The notes under the pieces: generated by a model
Told to the model about the DNA's origin: nothing
Seen by the model: the letters and a program-made list of their open reading frames with translations, nothing else
Database searches by the model: none
Part shown: piece after piece, positions 35,149-44,076 of the stretch
Numbering within the stretch: position 1 is the first letter of the stretch
How the letters are laid out: every line of letters starts with the position of its first letter
Assembly (NCBI GenBank): GCA_025363275.1
Contig: JANYEE010000149.1
Coordinates: forward strand, 1 to 64,000
DNA: 64,000 nt
Source of the DNA: Burkholderiales bacterium
GTDB taxonomy: Bacteria; Pseudomonadota; Gammaproteobacteria; Burkholderiales; Burkholderiaceae_C
Reading direction: 5' to 3'
Position numbers and translations under genes: made by a program

Positions 35149-35984
35149 TGTCCGACGTGATCAATCCTGATGCTGCTAGTCCAACGGCGATGTCAGTGCC
35201 GTTAAAACCTCTGGGTAAAGTTTTGGCCGTAACTAGCGGGAAAGGCGGTGTGGGAAAAACCTTCGTGTCGGCCAATTTGGCTGCCGCACTGGCCAAGCTT
35301 GGCCACAAAGTTTTGGTACTCGACGCCGACTTGGGTTTGGCCAATCTGGATGTGGTGCTTAACTTGTATCCCAAAATTACCTTACACGATGTCTTCACCG
35401 GCAAAGCCAAGCTAGAGGAGGCTATTGTGCGGGCGCCCGGCGGGTTTTCGGTGTTGCTGGCGGGCTCGGGCATGGTCGAGTATTCACGCCTGGCGCCAGA
35501 GGTGCGTGACGACTTTTTACGCATCATGAATGGCTTGGTGCCCCATTACGACATTGTCTTGCTCGACACTGGCGCGGGTATTTCGGACGTCGTACTATTT
35601 GCCGTGTCGCTGGCGTCCGAAGTGATCGTGGTAGCCACGCCAGAGCCCACGTCGTTGACGGATGCTTACGCTACTATCAAGGTACTGGTGGGCCAACAAA
35701 AGCGCCAAAGCATTCGCATGGTGATCAACCAAGCGGCGCGTTTGGGCGATGGCCGCGCCATTACAGTGCAATTGCAGCAGGTGCTGGATCGCTTTGTGAC
35801 GACCGAACCCGGCCGTCCCATCAAGTTGATTCATATGGGAGATATCCCGGCCGACCCAGCCGTGCGCCAGGCCATCATGCGTCGGCAGTTGTTGATTCAG
35901 GCCACGCCGAGCTGCCCCGCAGCATTAGCGATCGGTCAGCTCGCGCTCAAAATCGAAGAATCGGTCATCACGCGGGGGCGCTGA
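35148..35984 (+). CDS. MinD/FlhG(FleN)-like P-loop ATPase
   Basis: 278 residues. Deviant Walker A SGKGGVGKT at residues 30-38, then KVLVLDADLGLANLDVVLNL and YDIVLLDTGAGISD. This combination, with the short tail lacking the amphipathic MinD helix, resembles FlhG/FleN/YlxH proteins that control flagellar number, and similar ParA-type positioning ATPases. No flagellar or min genes are nearby; it is paired with a diguanylate cyclase by a TAATG overlap. A role in positioning or in c-di-GMP-dependent motility is possible. It converges with the DUF429 gene, overlapping it by 17 bases. Confidence 0.85.
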   Translation: MSDVINPDAASPTAMSVPLKPLGKVLAVTSGKGGVGKTFVSANLAAALAKLGHKVLVLDADLGLANLDVVLNLYPKITLHDVFTGKAKLEEAIVRAPGGFSVLLAGSGMVEYSRLAPEVRDDFLRIMNGLVPHYDIVLLDTGAGISDVVLFAVSLASEVIVVATPEPTSLTDAYATIKVLVGQQKRQSIRMVINQAARLGDGRAITVQLQQVLDRFVTTEPGRPIKLIHMGDIPADPAVRQAIMRRQLLIQATPSCPAALAIGQLALKIEESVITRGR

Positions 35985-36792
35985 CAATCCAGCCCTCTAG
36001 CGGGTCCATGTCTGCAGGTAGCCCATAACGCCCCTGGCCCTGCATCTGTTGTACCCAGCCCCAGGCCGCCTGCACCAGGCACAACACTGCGTCCAGCGCA
36101 TCCCCTGACGAGTCTTCGGCCAAGGCATCGCGTTGCGCGTTGCTTAGCTTGATGCGCAGTCCCAAACGCGTTTGCCCAGCCTCCAGCGCAGTGATCAGGT
36201 CTTTGCGGGCGATCAACCGCTCGGGTGTCTGTTTGGCTGGAGAGTCATTCTTGTAGCTGCGTTTGCCCAGCACTTCGCGCGCCAGCAGGCCTGGGTAGGC
36301 TTCCAGCGCAATGCGGGAGTCATCTACCTCATGCAGACCGGGAAAGCACACCCCGGCCTCCAGCAAACGTGGTACTCCCGCGTGCAGCATGTAGGCCACC
36401 GGCGGATTGACCCACTTCATAGACGGACTGGAGCCTGCTGGACGATCACACACACGATGCGCAAATTTTCCGCCCACCGGACGGGCATCACAAAAGGCTT
36501 TGAACTGCGCGCGAATGTCAGCGCGGTTGAGCTGTGCATAGTGGCGGATGCTGGCCTTCCAAGTCTGCGGCCAATCCAAAGCCACAATAAGCTCCCGCGG
36601 CAAGCCGAAGGGCAGATCAAAACCACCCACCCACGTGTCAAACTGCTGCAACCAAGCGCTAAAAGCGTCCAGGGTTTGTACACCCTCCAGACGATCCAGG
36701 ACCACGGCAGAACCACGCAAACTGCCATGCGCAAGCACGATGGGTTTACGCCGGGAGGGGCTACTGGAGAAATCACAACCAATCAAATGCAC
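35968..36792 (-). CDS. DUF429 domain-containing protein
   Basis: 274 residues from a GTG at 36792 with GAGG seven bases before it. MHLIGCDFSSSPSRRKPIVLA and GGFDLPFGLPREL match the DUF429 RNase-H-like fold; GDALDAVLCLVQAAW is the C-terminal acidic motif of this family. The conserved Asp residues suggest a nuclease-like active site, but no function is known. It overlaps the 3' end of the MinD-like gene by 17 bases. Upstream lies the remnant of a transporter gene. Confidence 0.85.
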   Translation of the reverse strand: MHLIGCDFSSSPSRRKPIVLAHGSLRGSAVVLDRLEGVQTLDAFSAWLQQFDTWVGGFDLPFGLPRELIVALDWPQTWKASIRHYAQLNRADIRAQFKAFCDARPVGGKFAHRVCDRPAGSSPSMKWVNPPVAYMLHAGVPRLLEAGVCFPGLHEVDDSRIALEAYPGLLAREVLGKRSYKNDSPAKQTPERLIARKDLITALEAGQTRLGLRIKLSNAQRDALAEDSSGDALDAVLCLVQAAWGWVQQMQGQGRYGLPADMDPLEGWIVSAPA

Positions 36793-36807
36793 GATCGAAC
36801 CTCGCTG

Positions 36808-37309
36808 TTAACCCAGTGCCAAAGCCATCACGCCTATTACCATGCTAAACGCCCTAATCAGGCAAAAAAGGCGATCACCCGCCCCAGGAAATGACCACCA
36901 ATCACCGCAGCAATCAACGTACAAACTTCGCGCGCGGGCACAACGTGGCTCAGTTGCGCTGCTTGCAGCGCATACAGCACCAAAACATCGGAAACCGGGG
37001 CTGACTACGCCGACGATGGTGGCGTACTTCCACTACAGTTTCCATTGTCAGCGTACCGAGTCCAGATCACGCGTCATGGCCGGTAGCAGTAGCTGCGAGC
37101 CAACAAAATTCACCATGAATCACCCCCATCGATAACAGCAAGGGGGCCATAGTCGCAGGCCGGGTGGTAGACAACTGTGAGGTCTGCCTTGCGATAGCCC
37201 TGCAGCAACGTGATGCATTAATCAGTCCAGCCAAGGTGACCAGCATCAGCGCGCTCGGGGGCACGCCTATTGCGGGGAGATGTTCTGCCGTCAGGGCGTC
37301 CCAAGGCAC
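36808..37309 (-). pseudogene. Decayed EamA/DMT-family transporter remnant
   Basis: No intact frame exists, but minus-strand fragments in several frames read as one transporter: ALMLVTLAGLINAS, then YRKADLTVVY (the usual YRxADLSVVYP of EamA proteins), MAPLLLSMGVIHGE, FVGSQLLLPAMTRDLD, WKYATIVGVVSP, VLVLYALQAAQLSHVVPARE, VCTLIAAVIGGHFLGRV, and the final VIGVMALALG with a stop at 36808. At least four frameshifts are needed, and the N-terminal part is missing. It was probably a drug/metabolite exporter. This fills most of the 573-base gap between the BLUF and DUF429 genes; I see nothing else in the gap. Confidence 0.75.
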
Positions 37310-37365
37310 AACGCAGCCTCTTCGGTGAGCAGGAAGTTACACACAGTGCACGACCGGGACAACAT

Positions 37366-37788
37366 TCACGCGCGACCGATGATGGACGCGGTAGCCATCA
37401 GTTCTTCCAGAAGCGCCAGGGACACTTTGCCCGACACCGAATAGGGATCCAACTCAGGTTTCTCGGCATATTTCAGCAAGATACTGCTGTTGATTTTGGA
37501 CATATTGACCTGGCCCATAGTCCACCCACCAAAGCGGCGTTCGGTAATTTCTTCGTAGTGCAAAAGCACCACATCCTTGTGCCGCTTGTCCTGCTGAATG
37601 TGGCCATACAGCTCGCTGACTGGAGAACGGCCGCCTTCAATGGCCTGCAGAAAAATGCCGCCGCCGTAGCACAAAATACCGGTAATGCCCGAGGTGGGAT
37701 TAAAGTGGCGGGACTGCGACAGGATGGCTTCGATAGCCTCATCACTGCGCTCTACGGCGCGACTGGCATACAGAAGGCGAACAAGCAT
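37366..37788 (-). CDS. BLUF-domain blue-light photoreceptor (stand-alone)
   Basis: 140 residues: a BLUF domain with a short helical tail. Residues that bind and sense flavin are all present: Tyr7 (LLYASR), Asn30 (FNPTSGITG), Gln48 (IFLQAIEG), Trp89 and Met91 (GGWTMG). Their spacing matches AppA (Tyr21, Asn45, Gln63, Trp104, Met106) within one residue. No output domain is fused, so it must signal through a partner protein. It starts 26 bases after folE on the same strand and is probably co-transcribed with it. Downstream is the decayed transporter. Confidence 0.93.
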   Translation of the reverse strand: MLVRLLYASRAVERSDEAIEAILSQSRHFNPTSGITGILCYGGGIFLQAIEGGRSPVSELYGHIQQDKRHKDVVLLHYEEITERRFGGWTMGQVNMSKINSSILLKYAEKPELDPYSVSGKVSLALLEELMATASIIGRA

Positions 37789-37814
37789 CTTGGACCTTTC
37801 GGGAAATTAAAAAA

Positions 37815-38516
37815 TCAGGATTTTTTGGGGATCAACGACAGAAATTCACGGCGCAAATTGGGGTCCTTCAAGAACACCCCCCGCATCACGGAATTGATCA
37901 TCTTGCTGTCCATGTCTTTGACTCCGCGCCAGGACATACAGAAGTGGCTCGCCTCCATCACAATGGCCAAGCCATCGGGTTGAGTTTTTTCCTGGATCAA
38001 GTCAGCTAGTTGTACTACAGCTTCCTCCTGGATCTGGGGTCGCCCCATGACCCACTCGGCCAAACGCGCGTACTTGGATAGACCAATGACATTGGTGTGT
38101 TCGTTGGGCATTACACCAATCCAGATTTGGCCCATTACCGGGCAAAAGTGGTGGCTACAGGCACTGCGCACAGTGATGGGGCCCACGATCATCAATTCAT
38201 TGAGGTGGCCGACGTTGGGGAATTCCGTGATGGTGGGCGGCTTCACGTAGCGACCTCGGAACACTTCGGTCAGGTACATCTTGGCCACGCGACGTGCAGT
38301 GTCACCGGTGTTGTGATCGTGTTCGGTGTCGATCACCATGCTGTCAAGCACGCCTTGCATTTTCACCTCTACCTCGTCCAACAATTTCTCCAACTCACCG
38401 GGTTCAATAAACTCGGCAATGTTGTCGTTGGCGTAATAACGTTTGCGCGAGGCCGCCAAGCGCTCGCGAATTTTCACTGAAATGGGGGTGCCTTCATCGG
38501 TCACTGTGAGGTTCAT
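37815..38516 (-). CDS. folE: GTP cyclohydrolase I (type IA)
   Basis: 233 residues. Converts GTP to 7,8-dihydroneopterin triphosphate, first step of folate synthesis. Zinc and substrate residues: Cys120 and the following His pair in RSACSHHFCPVMG, and Cys193 in SHFCMSWRG. The N-terminal 40 residues (KIRERLAASRKRYYANDNIAEF) are longer than minimal and common in this group. The next folate-pathway enzyme, NudB, is coded about 2.5 kb away on the same strand. A gap of 101 bases to clsB contains a repeat copy. Confidence 0.96.
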   Translation of the reverse strand: MNLTVTDEGTPISVKIRERLAASRKRYYANDNIAEFIEPGELEKLLDEVEVKMQGVLDSMVIDTEHDHNTGDTARRVAKMYLTEVFRGRYVKPPTITEFPNVGHLNELMIVGPITVRSACSHHFCPVMGQIWIGVMPNEHTNVIGLSKYARLAEWVMGRPQIQEEAVVQLADLIQEKTQPDGLAIVMEASHFCMSWRGVKDMDSKMINSVMRGVFLKDPNLRREFLSLIPKKS

Positions 38517-38580
38517 GCTGATTTCTGGTTCGTAATTCAGCCGATATGCTATCAGTGTTTGAATAGTAAGGTTTTTAGTC

Positions 38581-38625
38581 TGTGGCCCTTGATTTCATTG
38601 GCTTCAATGCTATCACTTTAGTAGC
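38581..38625 (+). repeat. 45-base palindrome-ended element, copy 6 (overlapping the clsB stop)
   Basis: TGTGGCCC, 20 bases, then GCTATCACTTTAGTAGC (38609-38625). On the minus strand the palindrome supplies the last codons and the TAA of clsB (…CGC TAC TAA). So the element abuts or replaced the original 3' end of that gene. Confidence 0.75.
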
Positions 38626-39859
38626 GAAACCCGGTAATAAATAATAGCGTACGCATCAAGGCAAACGCCAAGTGATCCAAAACACGATGCCGCAAAGAGC
38701 GTTGTGACAGCCGCGCGACGTCTAGGGGCGTAGCGCTGTGAGCCATAACGACTGCCAAATAGTTTCGCAATTCTGCAGCCAACGGGGCATGGTTCCAAAC
38801 TACATTAGCCTCGCGGGCGAGCAATAGGCTCAAAGGGTCCAAGTTGGAAGAGCCCACAGTTGCCCACTCGCCATCCATCACCGCTACCTTGGCATGCAGC
38901 AGGCTGGCGTTGTACTCGTACACCTCAACACCTGTATCCAACAAGCTGGCCATGACGGGGCGCGAAGCGTGGAATTGCATGAAGTTGTCATACCGCCCCT
39001 GCAGCAATAACTGCACCCGAACGCCCCGGCGCCGGGCATGAATCAGCGCGTTGCGCAAACGCCGCCCGGGCAAAAAATATGCATTGGCAATGATGATCTC
39101 GCGCTGGGCGCTACCTATAGCCTGCAGATAAGCCCGCTCAATGCGGGCGCGGTTACGCAGGTTGTCTCGGCGCAGCAATGCGGCATACACCCCAAAATGA
39201 ATCACTGAGCCGGAAGTGTTCTGCATCACAGGTGCATGCCCAATGCGATCGAACGATACGGCCGCAGTTGACTTCTTACCTTGTTGCCAAACTCGATTGG
39301 CGGCCTTGAATTGGCCTTGCCGCAGCTCCCGCGTCATTTGAAGCCGGTGCCAAAGTTGGGACATAGTGCGCAGCATGTCGGTTACCAGGGGGCCTTGTAA
39401 CTGCAATGCAAAGTCGTATCGTGGCGCGTCCAATGCCCCGAGTCCGGGTTCGATCAGGTCATCTACAAGATTGATGCCTCCGCAAAACGCCAACGACCGG
39501 TCCACTACACATAGTTTGCGATGCAATCGCCGCCAACGCACTGGATTCAGCAAGCCCGTTGGCCCCAGCGGGGAGAATCGATGCCATTGCACACCAGCTG
39601 CATCGAAGCGCCGCTGCCAGTCGATGGGCACGGTGTGCGTGCCAATGCCATCGACCAACACGTAAACCGCTACGCCGCGCGCTGCTGCCCGCTCTAGGGC
39701 TTCTGCAACCCGCAGGCCTGCCGCCTCAAAATCAAAAATGAAAGTCTCAATACGCACTTCTCGCTGGCTGCGATCCACCGCCAGAATCAATGCTGGGAAA
39801 AATTCTGCACCACCTCGTAGCAGGCAGACGCTATGACCGCTCTGCAGTCCCTGTGACAT
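38618..39859 (-). CDS. clsB: Cardiolipin synthase B-type phospholipase D family protein
   Basis: 413 residues with two HKD motifs: HRKLCVVDRSLAFCGGINL (about residue 115) and HAKVAVMDGEWATVGSSNLD (about 318), typical of ClsB, which makes cardiolipin from phosphatidylglycerol. No transmembrane helix precedes the catalytic part, as in ClsB rather than ClsA. Its ATG shares a base with the TAA of the upstream phosphatase-family gene (TAATG); in E. coli, too, clsB is linked to such a gene (ybhP). The stop codon lies within a copy of the 45-base repeat. Confidence 0.9.
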   Translation of the reverse strand: MSQGLQSGHSVCLLRGGAEFFPALILAVDRSQREVRIETFIFDFEAAGLRVAEALERAAARGVAVYVLVDGIGTHTVPIDWQRRFDAAGVQWHRFSPLGPTGLLNPVRWRRLHRKLCVVDRSLAFCGGINLVDDLIEPGLGALDAPRYDFALQLQGPLVTDMLRTMSQLWHRLQMTRELRQGQFKAANRVWQQGKKSTAAVSFDRIGHAPVMQNTSGSVIHFGVYAALLRRDNLRNRARIERAYLQAIGSAQREIIIANAYFLPGRRLRNALIHARRRGVRVQLLLQGRYDNFMQFHASRPVMASLLDTGVEVYEYNASLLHAKVAVMDGEWATVGSSNLDPLSLLLAREANVVWNHAPLAAELRNYLAVVMAHSATPLDVARLSQRSLRHRVLDHLAFALMRTLLFITGFRY

Positions 39860-40602
39860 TAGCTACCTGCTTGTGACATTTCAAACTCGCCAATCAGGGG
39901 CAAGTGATCCGACATTCGCCCCCAGATCGGTCCGCGCGGTACGTGACAGCTCAGGGGAGTTAAACCGCGGGCGTAAATATGGTCTAACTGGACCACGGGT
40001 AAACGGGACGGGAATGTTGCCACCCTGTTCTGGTCAAACGATCGTAGCCCCGCTTGAGCCAGGGACGAGCCAACCAAGACACTCCAGTCGTTGAAGTCTC
40101 CTGCCACCAGTACGGCAGCGGTGGGTGGAATCTCGCGTTGGATATAGCGAACCAGCTGGGCCAACTGGCGGACCCTGCTGGCGCGTATCAGGCCCAGATG
40201 GACCACGATCACATGCACGGTTTGATCCTCAATCTGAACTTCGGTGTGCAGCAGACCGCGCTGCTCAAACCGGTGGTCCGACATATCCTCATGCTGGTGA
40301 CGCACCACGGGCCAGCGACTGAGCATGGCGTTACCATGTTCGCCGTGGCGTGTGGTGGCGTTAGTGCGATACACCGCTTCGTATCCTTCGGGTGCCAAGT
40401 AATCAGCTTGGGGCAGCTCGGGCCAATGTTGAAAGTACTGAGCTTCCCGGCGATGCACACTGCGTACCTCTTGCAAACATACGATGTCTGCATCCAATTG
40501 CTCAATAGCATGGCCCAGGTTGTGAATCTCCAGGCGGCGGCGTGGCCCGAAGCCTTGCACGCCTTTGTGGATGTTGTAGGTAGCGACGCGTACCCGGGTC
40601 AT
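39859..40602 (-). CDS. Endonuclease/exonuclease/phosphatase family protein (YbhP-like)
   Basis: 247 residues from ATG 40602 (MTRVRVATYNIHKG). The DNase I-like fold is shown by ATYNIHKGVQG, DIVCLQEV, HVIVVHLGL, LVAGDFNDW, QLDHIYARG and SDHLPLIGEF, the metal and catalytic residues of this superfamily. The substrate could be a phospholipid, inositol-type phosphate or nucleic acid. ATGA overlap with nudB upstream and TAATG overlap with clsB downstream show a tightly coupled unit. The pairing with clsB suggests a membrane-lipid role. Confidence 0.88.
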   Translation of the reverse strand: MTRVRVATYNIHKGVQGFGPRRRLEIHNLGHAIEQLDADIVCLQEVRSVHRREAQYFQHWPELPQADYLAPEGYEAVYRTNATTRHGEHGNAMLSRWPVVRHQHEDMSDHRFEQRGLLHTEVQIEDQTVHVIVVHLGLIRASRVRQLAQLVRYIQREIPPTAAVLVAGDFNDWSVLVGSSLAQAGLRSFDQNRVATFPSRLPVVQLDHIYARGLTPLSCHVPRGPIWGRMSDHLPLIGEFEMSQAGS

Positions 40603-41114
40603 GCCTGAGCACCCACACCGGGCCATACGCTACGCGCACCACGTACCATGGCAGGCAGACTCAAGATAGCTTCGGCATTGGATGGTGAAAAACACAGATC
40701 AGCCGCATCGCTATAGGGCAGCCACTGGTAAGCCGTGTGCTCGCGCGGATTCAGCGTCACCGGCACGCGCTCGGGTACTTGCAGTCCAAAAATCCGCTCG
40801 GTGTTGTGCGACACGCCCGCTGCGTAGCGGTGCAGCCAGCGCGGGTAGATGGTGTAAGTGTTTTCCAGATTCCAGTCCTGTAGGTAGGCGGCCAGTGCGC
40901 TGCCAGGTTGACAATCCATACCCGTTTCCTCCAACACCTCGCGGGCTGCGGTGGTGGCCCAGCCTTCATCAAAGGCGTCCTTGCTACCTGTAACAGATTG
41001 CCAAAATACTTCCCCTGCCTCTAATGCGTCGGCTCTGCGGATCAGCAATACGTCAAGGGTGGGCGTGTAAATCACGACCAACACGGACTGAGGAATTTTG
41101 AAAGCTTGCAACAT
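40599..41114 (-). CDS. nudB: Dihydroneopterin triphosphate diphosphatase
   Basis: 171 residues. The Nudix box is GSKDAFDEGWATTAAREVLEETGMD, and SVTGSKD with GEVFWQ is typical of NudB, which removes pyrophosphate from dihydroneopterin triphosphate in folate synthesis (the product of FolE). The ATG at 41114 follows immediately after the T-run of the aspS terminator, so it has no Shine-Dalgarno; leaderless translation, readthrough or a different promoter would be needed. Stop overlaps the next start by 4 bases. Confidence 0.9.
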   Translation of the reverse strand: MLQAFKIPQSVLVVIYTPTLDVLLIRRADALEAGEVFWQSVTGSKDAFDEGWATTAAREVLEETGMDCQPGSALAAYLQDWNLENTYTIYPRWLHRYAAGVSHNTERIFGLQVPERVPVTLNPREHTAYQWLPYSDAADLCFSPSNAEAILSLPAMVRGARSVWPGVGAQA

Positions 41115-41143
41115 AAAAAAAGGGCGCTACAGAAGCGCCCTTT
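41115..41143 (-). terminator. Intrinsic terminator between aspS and nudB
   Basis: Stem GGGCGCT (41122-41128) with AGCGCCC (41134-41140), loop ACAGA; on the minus strand it is followed by TTTTTTT that runs directly into the nudB ATG. It lies 21 bases after the aspS stop. The same hairpin has a shorter T-run on the plus strand. Confidence 0.85.
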
Positions 41144-41164
41144 CATTGTGCACTAAGCCTGCAC

Positions 41165-43003
41165 TCAACCTACTTTGGGAGCTTCGACTGTGCGTAAGCG
41201 GATGTGCAGCTCGCGCAATTGCTTTTCATCCACTGGGCTCGGCGCCTGGGTCAGCAGGCACTGCGCGCGTTGGGTTTTGGGGAAGGCAATCACGTCCCGG
41301 ATCGACTCGGCACCGGTCATCATCGTGACGATACGGTCCAAACCAAATGCCAGGCCACCGTGCGGGGGCGCACCGTACTGCAAAGCGTCCAGCAGGAATC
41401 CAAACTTGAGCTGGGCTTCTTCTGGCGAGATCTTCAGGGCATCGAATACCTTTTGCTGAACGTCGGCACGGTGGATACGAACCGAACCGCCGCCCATTTC
41501 CCAGCCGTTCAAGACCATGTCGTAACCCTGCGAGATGCACTTCTCGGGTGCCGTGACCATCCAGTCTTCGTGGCCGGCCTTCGGCGCAGTGAAAGGGTGG
41601 TGCACCGCGGTGTAACGCTGGCTTTCCTCGTCGAATTCGAACATCGGGAAGTCGACCACCCACAGAGGCTTCCAGCCCGCAGTGAACAGGCCGTTCTTCT
41701 TACCAAACTCGCTGTGACCGATCTTGATACGCAGCGCACCGATGGCATCGTTGACGATCTTTTCCTTGTCGGCACCGAAGAAGATCAGGTCGCCGTCTTG
41801 GGCGCCGGTGCGCTCCAAGACCGCAGCCAGGGCTGCGTCATGGATGTTCTTTACGAGGGGGCTTTGCAGGCCCGGCCAACGCGTTGGCCCCTCCGGGTCC
41901 GGGCCCTTGGCAGCATCATTGACACGTATGTAGGCCAGGCCTTTGGCACCGTAGATTTTGACGAACTCGGTGTAGGCATCGATCTCGCCACGGCTGATAC
42001 CGCCGCCATCGACGGAACCACCCGGCACGCGTAGCGCAACTACGCGGCCGCCCTTCATGGTGGCAGCGCCGGAGAAGACCTTAAAGTCCACGTCCCTCAT
42101 CACGTCGGTCAGTTCCGCGAACTGCAGGTTCACGCGCAGGTCAGGCTTGTCGGAGCCATACAGGCGCGCAGCGTCCTGGTAGGTCATCACCGGGAACTCA
42201 CCCAGGTCCACGCTGATGGTGTTCTTGAACACCGTGGTGATCATGCCCTGGAACATCGCGCGGATATCTTCCTCTGTCAGGAACGAAGTTTCGATATCGA
42301 TCTGTGTGAATTCGGGTTGGCGATCAGCGCGCAGGTCTTCATCACGGAAGCATTTGGTGATCTGGTAGTAGCGATCGAAGCCCGCGACCATCAGCAATTG
42401 CTTGAACAACTGGGGTGACTGGGGCAGCGCGAAAAACATGCCATCGTGGACGCGGCTAGGCACCAGGTAGTCACGCGCGCCTTCGGGCGTGCTCTTGGTC
42501 AGCATGGGGGTTTCGATGTCCACAAACCCGTTGGCATCCAAGAACTTGCGCACTTCCATCGACACACGGTAACGCAGCATCAAGTTATTCTGCATATAGG
42601 GACGGCGCAGGTCCAGCACACGGTGTGTCAGGCGGGTGGTCTCGGACAGGTTCTCGTCATCGATCTGGAACGGAGGCGTGACCGAGGCGTTAAGCACAGT
42701 CAGCTCATGACATAGCACCTCGATCATGCCGCTCTTCAGCTTGTCGTTGGTAGTGCCAGCTGGGCGCGCACGTACCAGGCCCTTAATCTGAACGCAGTAT
42801 TCGTTGCGGATCTCTTCGGCCACTTTGAACATGTCGGCGCGATCAGGATCGCAGACCACTTGCACATAGCCTTCGCGGTCACGCACATCAACAAAGATTA
42901 CGCCACCGTGATCACGGCGACGGTTGACCCAACCACACAGGGTTACGGTTTCGCCCAAAAGGGCTTCGGTCACAAGACCGCAATAGTGAGTGCGCATGGC
43001 CAT
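41165..43003 (-). CDS. aspS: Aspartyl-tRNA synthetase
   Basis: 612 residues, class II synthetase of the long bacterial type. N-terminal OB-fold anticodon-binding domain ([26 protein letters not shown]), motif 2 [20 protein letters not shown], a GAD insertion domain (about 290-420) and motif 3 [13 protein letters not shown]. Charges tRNA-Asp, and possibly tRNA-Asn in bacteria lacking AsnRS; that cannot be judged here. It is preceded by DUF502 at 26 bases and followed by an intrinsic terminator. Confidence 0.97.
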   Translation of the reverse strand: MAMRTHYCGLVTEALLGETVTLCGWVNRRRDHGGVIFVDVRDREGYVQVVCDPDRADMFKVAEEIRNEYCVQIKGLVRARPAGTTNDKLKSGMIEVLCHELTVLNASVTPPFQIDDENLSETTRLTHRVLDLRRPYMQNNLMLRYRVSMEVRKFLDANGFVDIETPMLTKSTPEGARDYLVPSRVHDGMFFALPQSPQLFKQLLMVAGFDRYYQITKCFRDEDLRADRQPEFTQIDIETSFLTEEDIRAMFQGMITTVFKNTISVDLGEFPVMTYQDAARLYGSDKPDLRVNLQFAELTDVMRDVDFKVFSGAATMKGGRVVALRVPGGSVDGGGISRGEIDAYTEFVKIYGAKGLAYIRVNDAAKGPDPEGPTRWPGLQSPLVKNIHDAALAAVLERTGAQDGDLIFFGADKEKIVNDAIGALRIKIGHSEFGKKNGLFTAGWKPLWVVDFPMFEFDEESQRYTAVHHPFTAPKAGHEDWMVTAPEKCISQGYDMVLNGWEMGGGSVRIHRADVQQKVFDALKISPEEAQLKFGFLLDALQYGAPPHGGLAFGLDRIVTMMTGAESIRDVIAFPKTQRAQCLLTQAPSPVDEKQLRELHIRLRTVEAPKVG

Positions 43004-43029
43004 AGCTTGCTTCTTTTGTTTGAGGGAAA

Positions 43030-43677
43030 TTACGGGGGAGGCGTCGCATCGACCCTGCTGCCAGCAGGTACGACGGAGCCCATGGAAATGACGTACGTCA
43101 AGGCCTGGTCCACGCTCATGTTTAGCTCAATTACATCGATGCGTGGAATCATCAGAAAAAACCCGCTGGTCGGATTGGGCGTTGTTGGAACGTAGACGCT
43201 GATCAAGTCCCCGCCCAAGTGCTGCGCCACCTCACCAGTGGGAACGCCAGTCTGGAAAGCGATTGTCCAGCTACCCTGGCGGGGGTATTGAATCAGCAAA
43301 GCGGTACGAAAAGCATTGCCGTTGCTGGAAAAAAGTGTGTCGGAAACCTTTTTGACACTGTTGTAAATGGACTTGAAGATGGGGATGTTAGTAAAGACCT
43401 TGTCCAACTGCTTGAGCCACCAGCGCCCTGCCACATTCGATACCAAAGCACCAGTGACCAGCAAAGTAGCGGCCACCATCAGCACGCCCAAGCCCGGAAT
43501 ATTACGCAGTTGCATCCAACCTGGCGCCATACTCGCCGGAGTAATAGCCGCCAACCCAGACAACAACCCGCCCAGCACCGAATCCAGCGCACCGATGAGC
43601 TGCAGCAACACCCAAATCGTGATAGCCAGCGGTAACCACACCATCAGGCCGGTGAGCAGGTATTTTTTAAACGGCAC
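43030..43677 (-). CDS. DUF502 domain-containing membrane protein
   Basis: 215 residues starting with GTG at 43677 ([20 protein letters not shown]). Two transmembrane segments (about residues 7-35 and 58-85) are followed by a conserved cytoplasmic or periplasmic beta-rich part with [16 protein letters not shown] and [21 protein letters not shown], the DUF502 signature. Function unknown. Proline-rich C-terminus. Located between the FmdB zinc-ribbon gene and aspS, a common arrangement in Burkholderiales. Confidence 0.88.
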   Translation of the reverse strand: MPFKKYLLTGLMVWLPLAITIWVLLQLIGALDSVLGGLLSGLAAITPASMAPGWMQLRNIPGLGVLMVAATLLVTGALVSNVAGRWWLKQLDKVFTNIPIFKSIYNSVKKVSDTLFSSNGNAFRTALLIQYPRQGSWTIAFQTGVPTGEVAQHLGGDLISVYVPTTPNPTSGFFLMIPRIDVIELNMSVDQALTYVISMGSVVPAGSRVDATPPP

Positions 43678-43704
43678 GGCAGATCCAGACGCAGTAAAAG
43701 GAGT

Positions 43705-44022
43705 TCAAGTGTTTGAGGCTACAGGTGCAGAGGGTGTAGTCAGTGCGGCATCCGCCTTGGCGGGCACGGCGGACTCTGCGACAGGCGTAGCACTTGCGCC
43801 TGTATCAGAACTGCTAGGCGGCGCCTTTGCAGTGGTGCTACCGCCCTTAAAATCGGTAGCGTACCAGCCCGAGCCTTTCAACTGAAAGCCCGCGGCAGTC
43901 ACTTGTTTTTTGAACGACGGTTTTGCACAGTGGGGACAGGTTTCTAGCGGTGCGTCGGACATTTTTTGCAATACGTCTTTGGCAAACCCGCAGGACTCGC
44001 ATTTGTAAGCGTATATGGGCAT
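43705..44022 (-). CDS. FmdB-family putative zinc-ribbon regulatory protein
   Basis: 105 residues. MPIYAYKCESCGFAKDVLQKMSDAPLETCPHC contains the two CxxC zinc knuckles of the FmdB family, followed by KQVTAAGFQLKGSGWYATDF, also diagnostic. The rest is an Ala/Ser/Thr/Pro-rich disordered tail. FmdB-type proteins are named after a regulator near formamidase genes, but for most members the function is unknown. It lies between ubiB and DUF502 and is co-directional with both. Confidence 0.88.
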   Translation of the reverse strand: MPIYAYKCESCGFAKDVLQKMSDAPLETCPHCAKPSFKKQVTAAGFQLKGSGWYATDFKGGSTTAKAPPSSSDTGASATPVAESAVPAKADAALTTPSAPVASNT

Positions 44023-44076
44023 GGCGTTTAAAGCTTCTGACTTCGAGTTGCAAAGCCTTCCATTATAAGGTTGCCC

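Noticed and set aside
37067-37309. 80-codon minus-strand frame as an independent small gene
   Set aside because: It is one fragment of the decayed EamA transporter; neighbouring frames continue the same protein.
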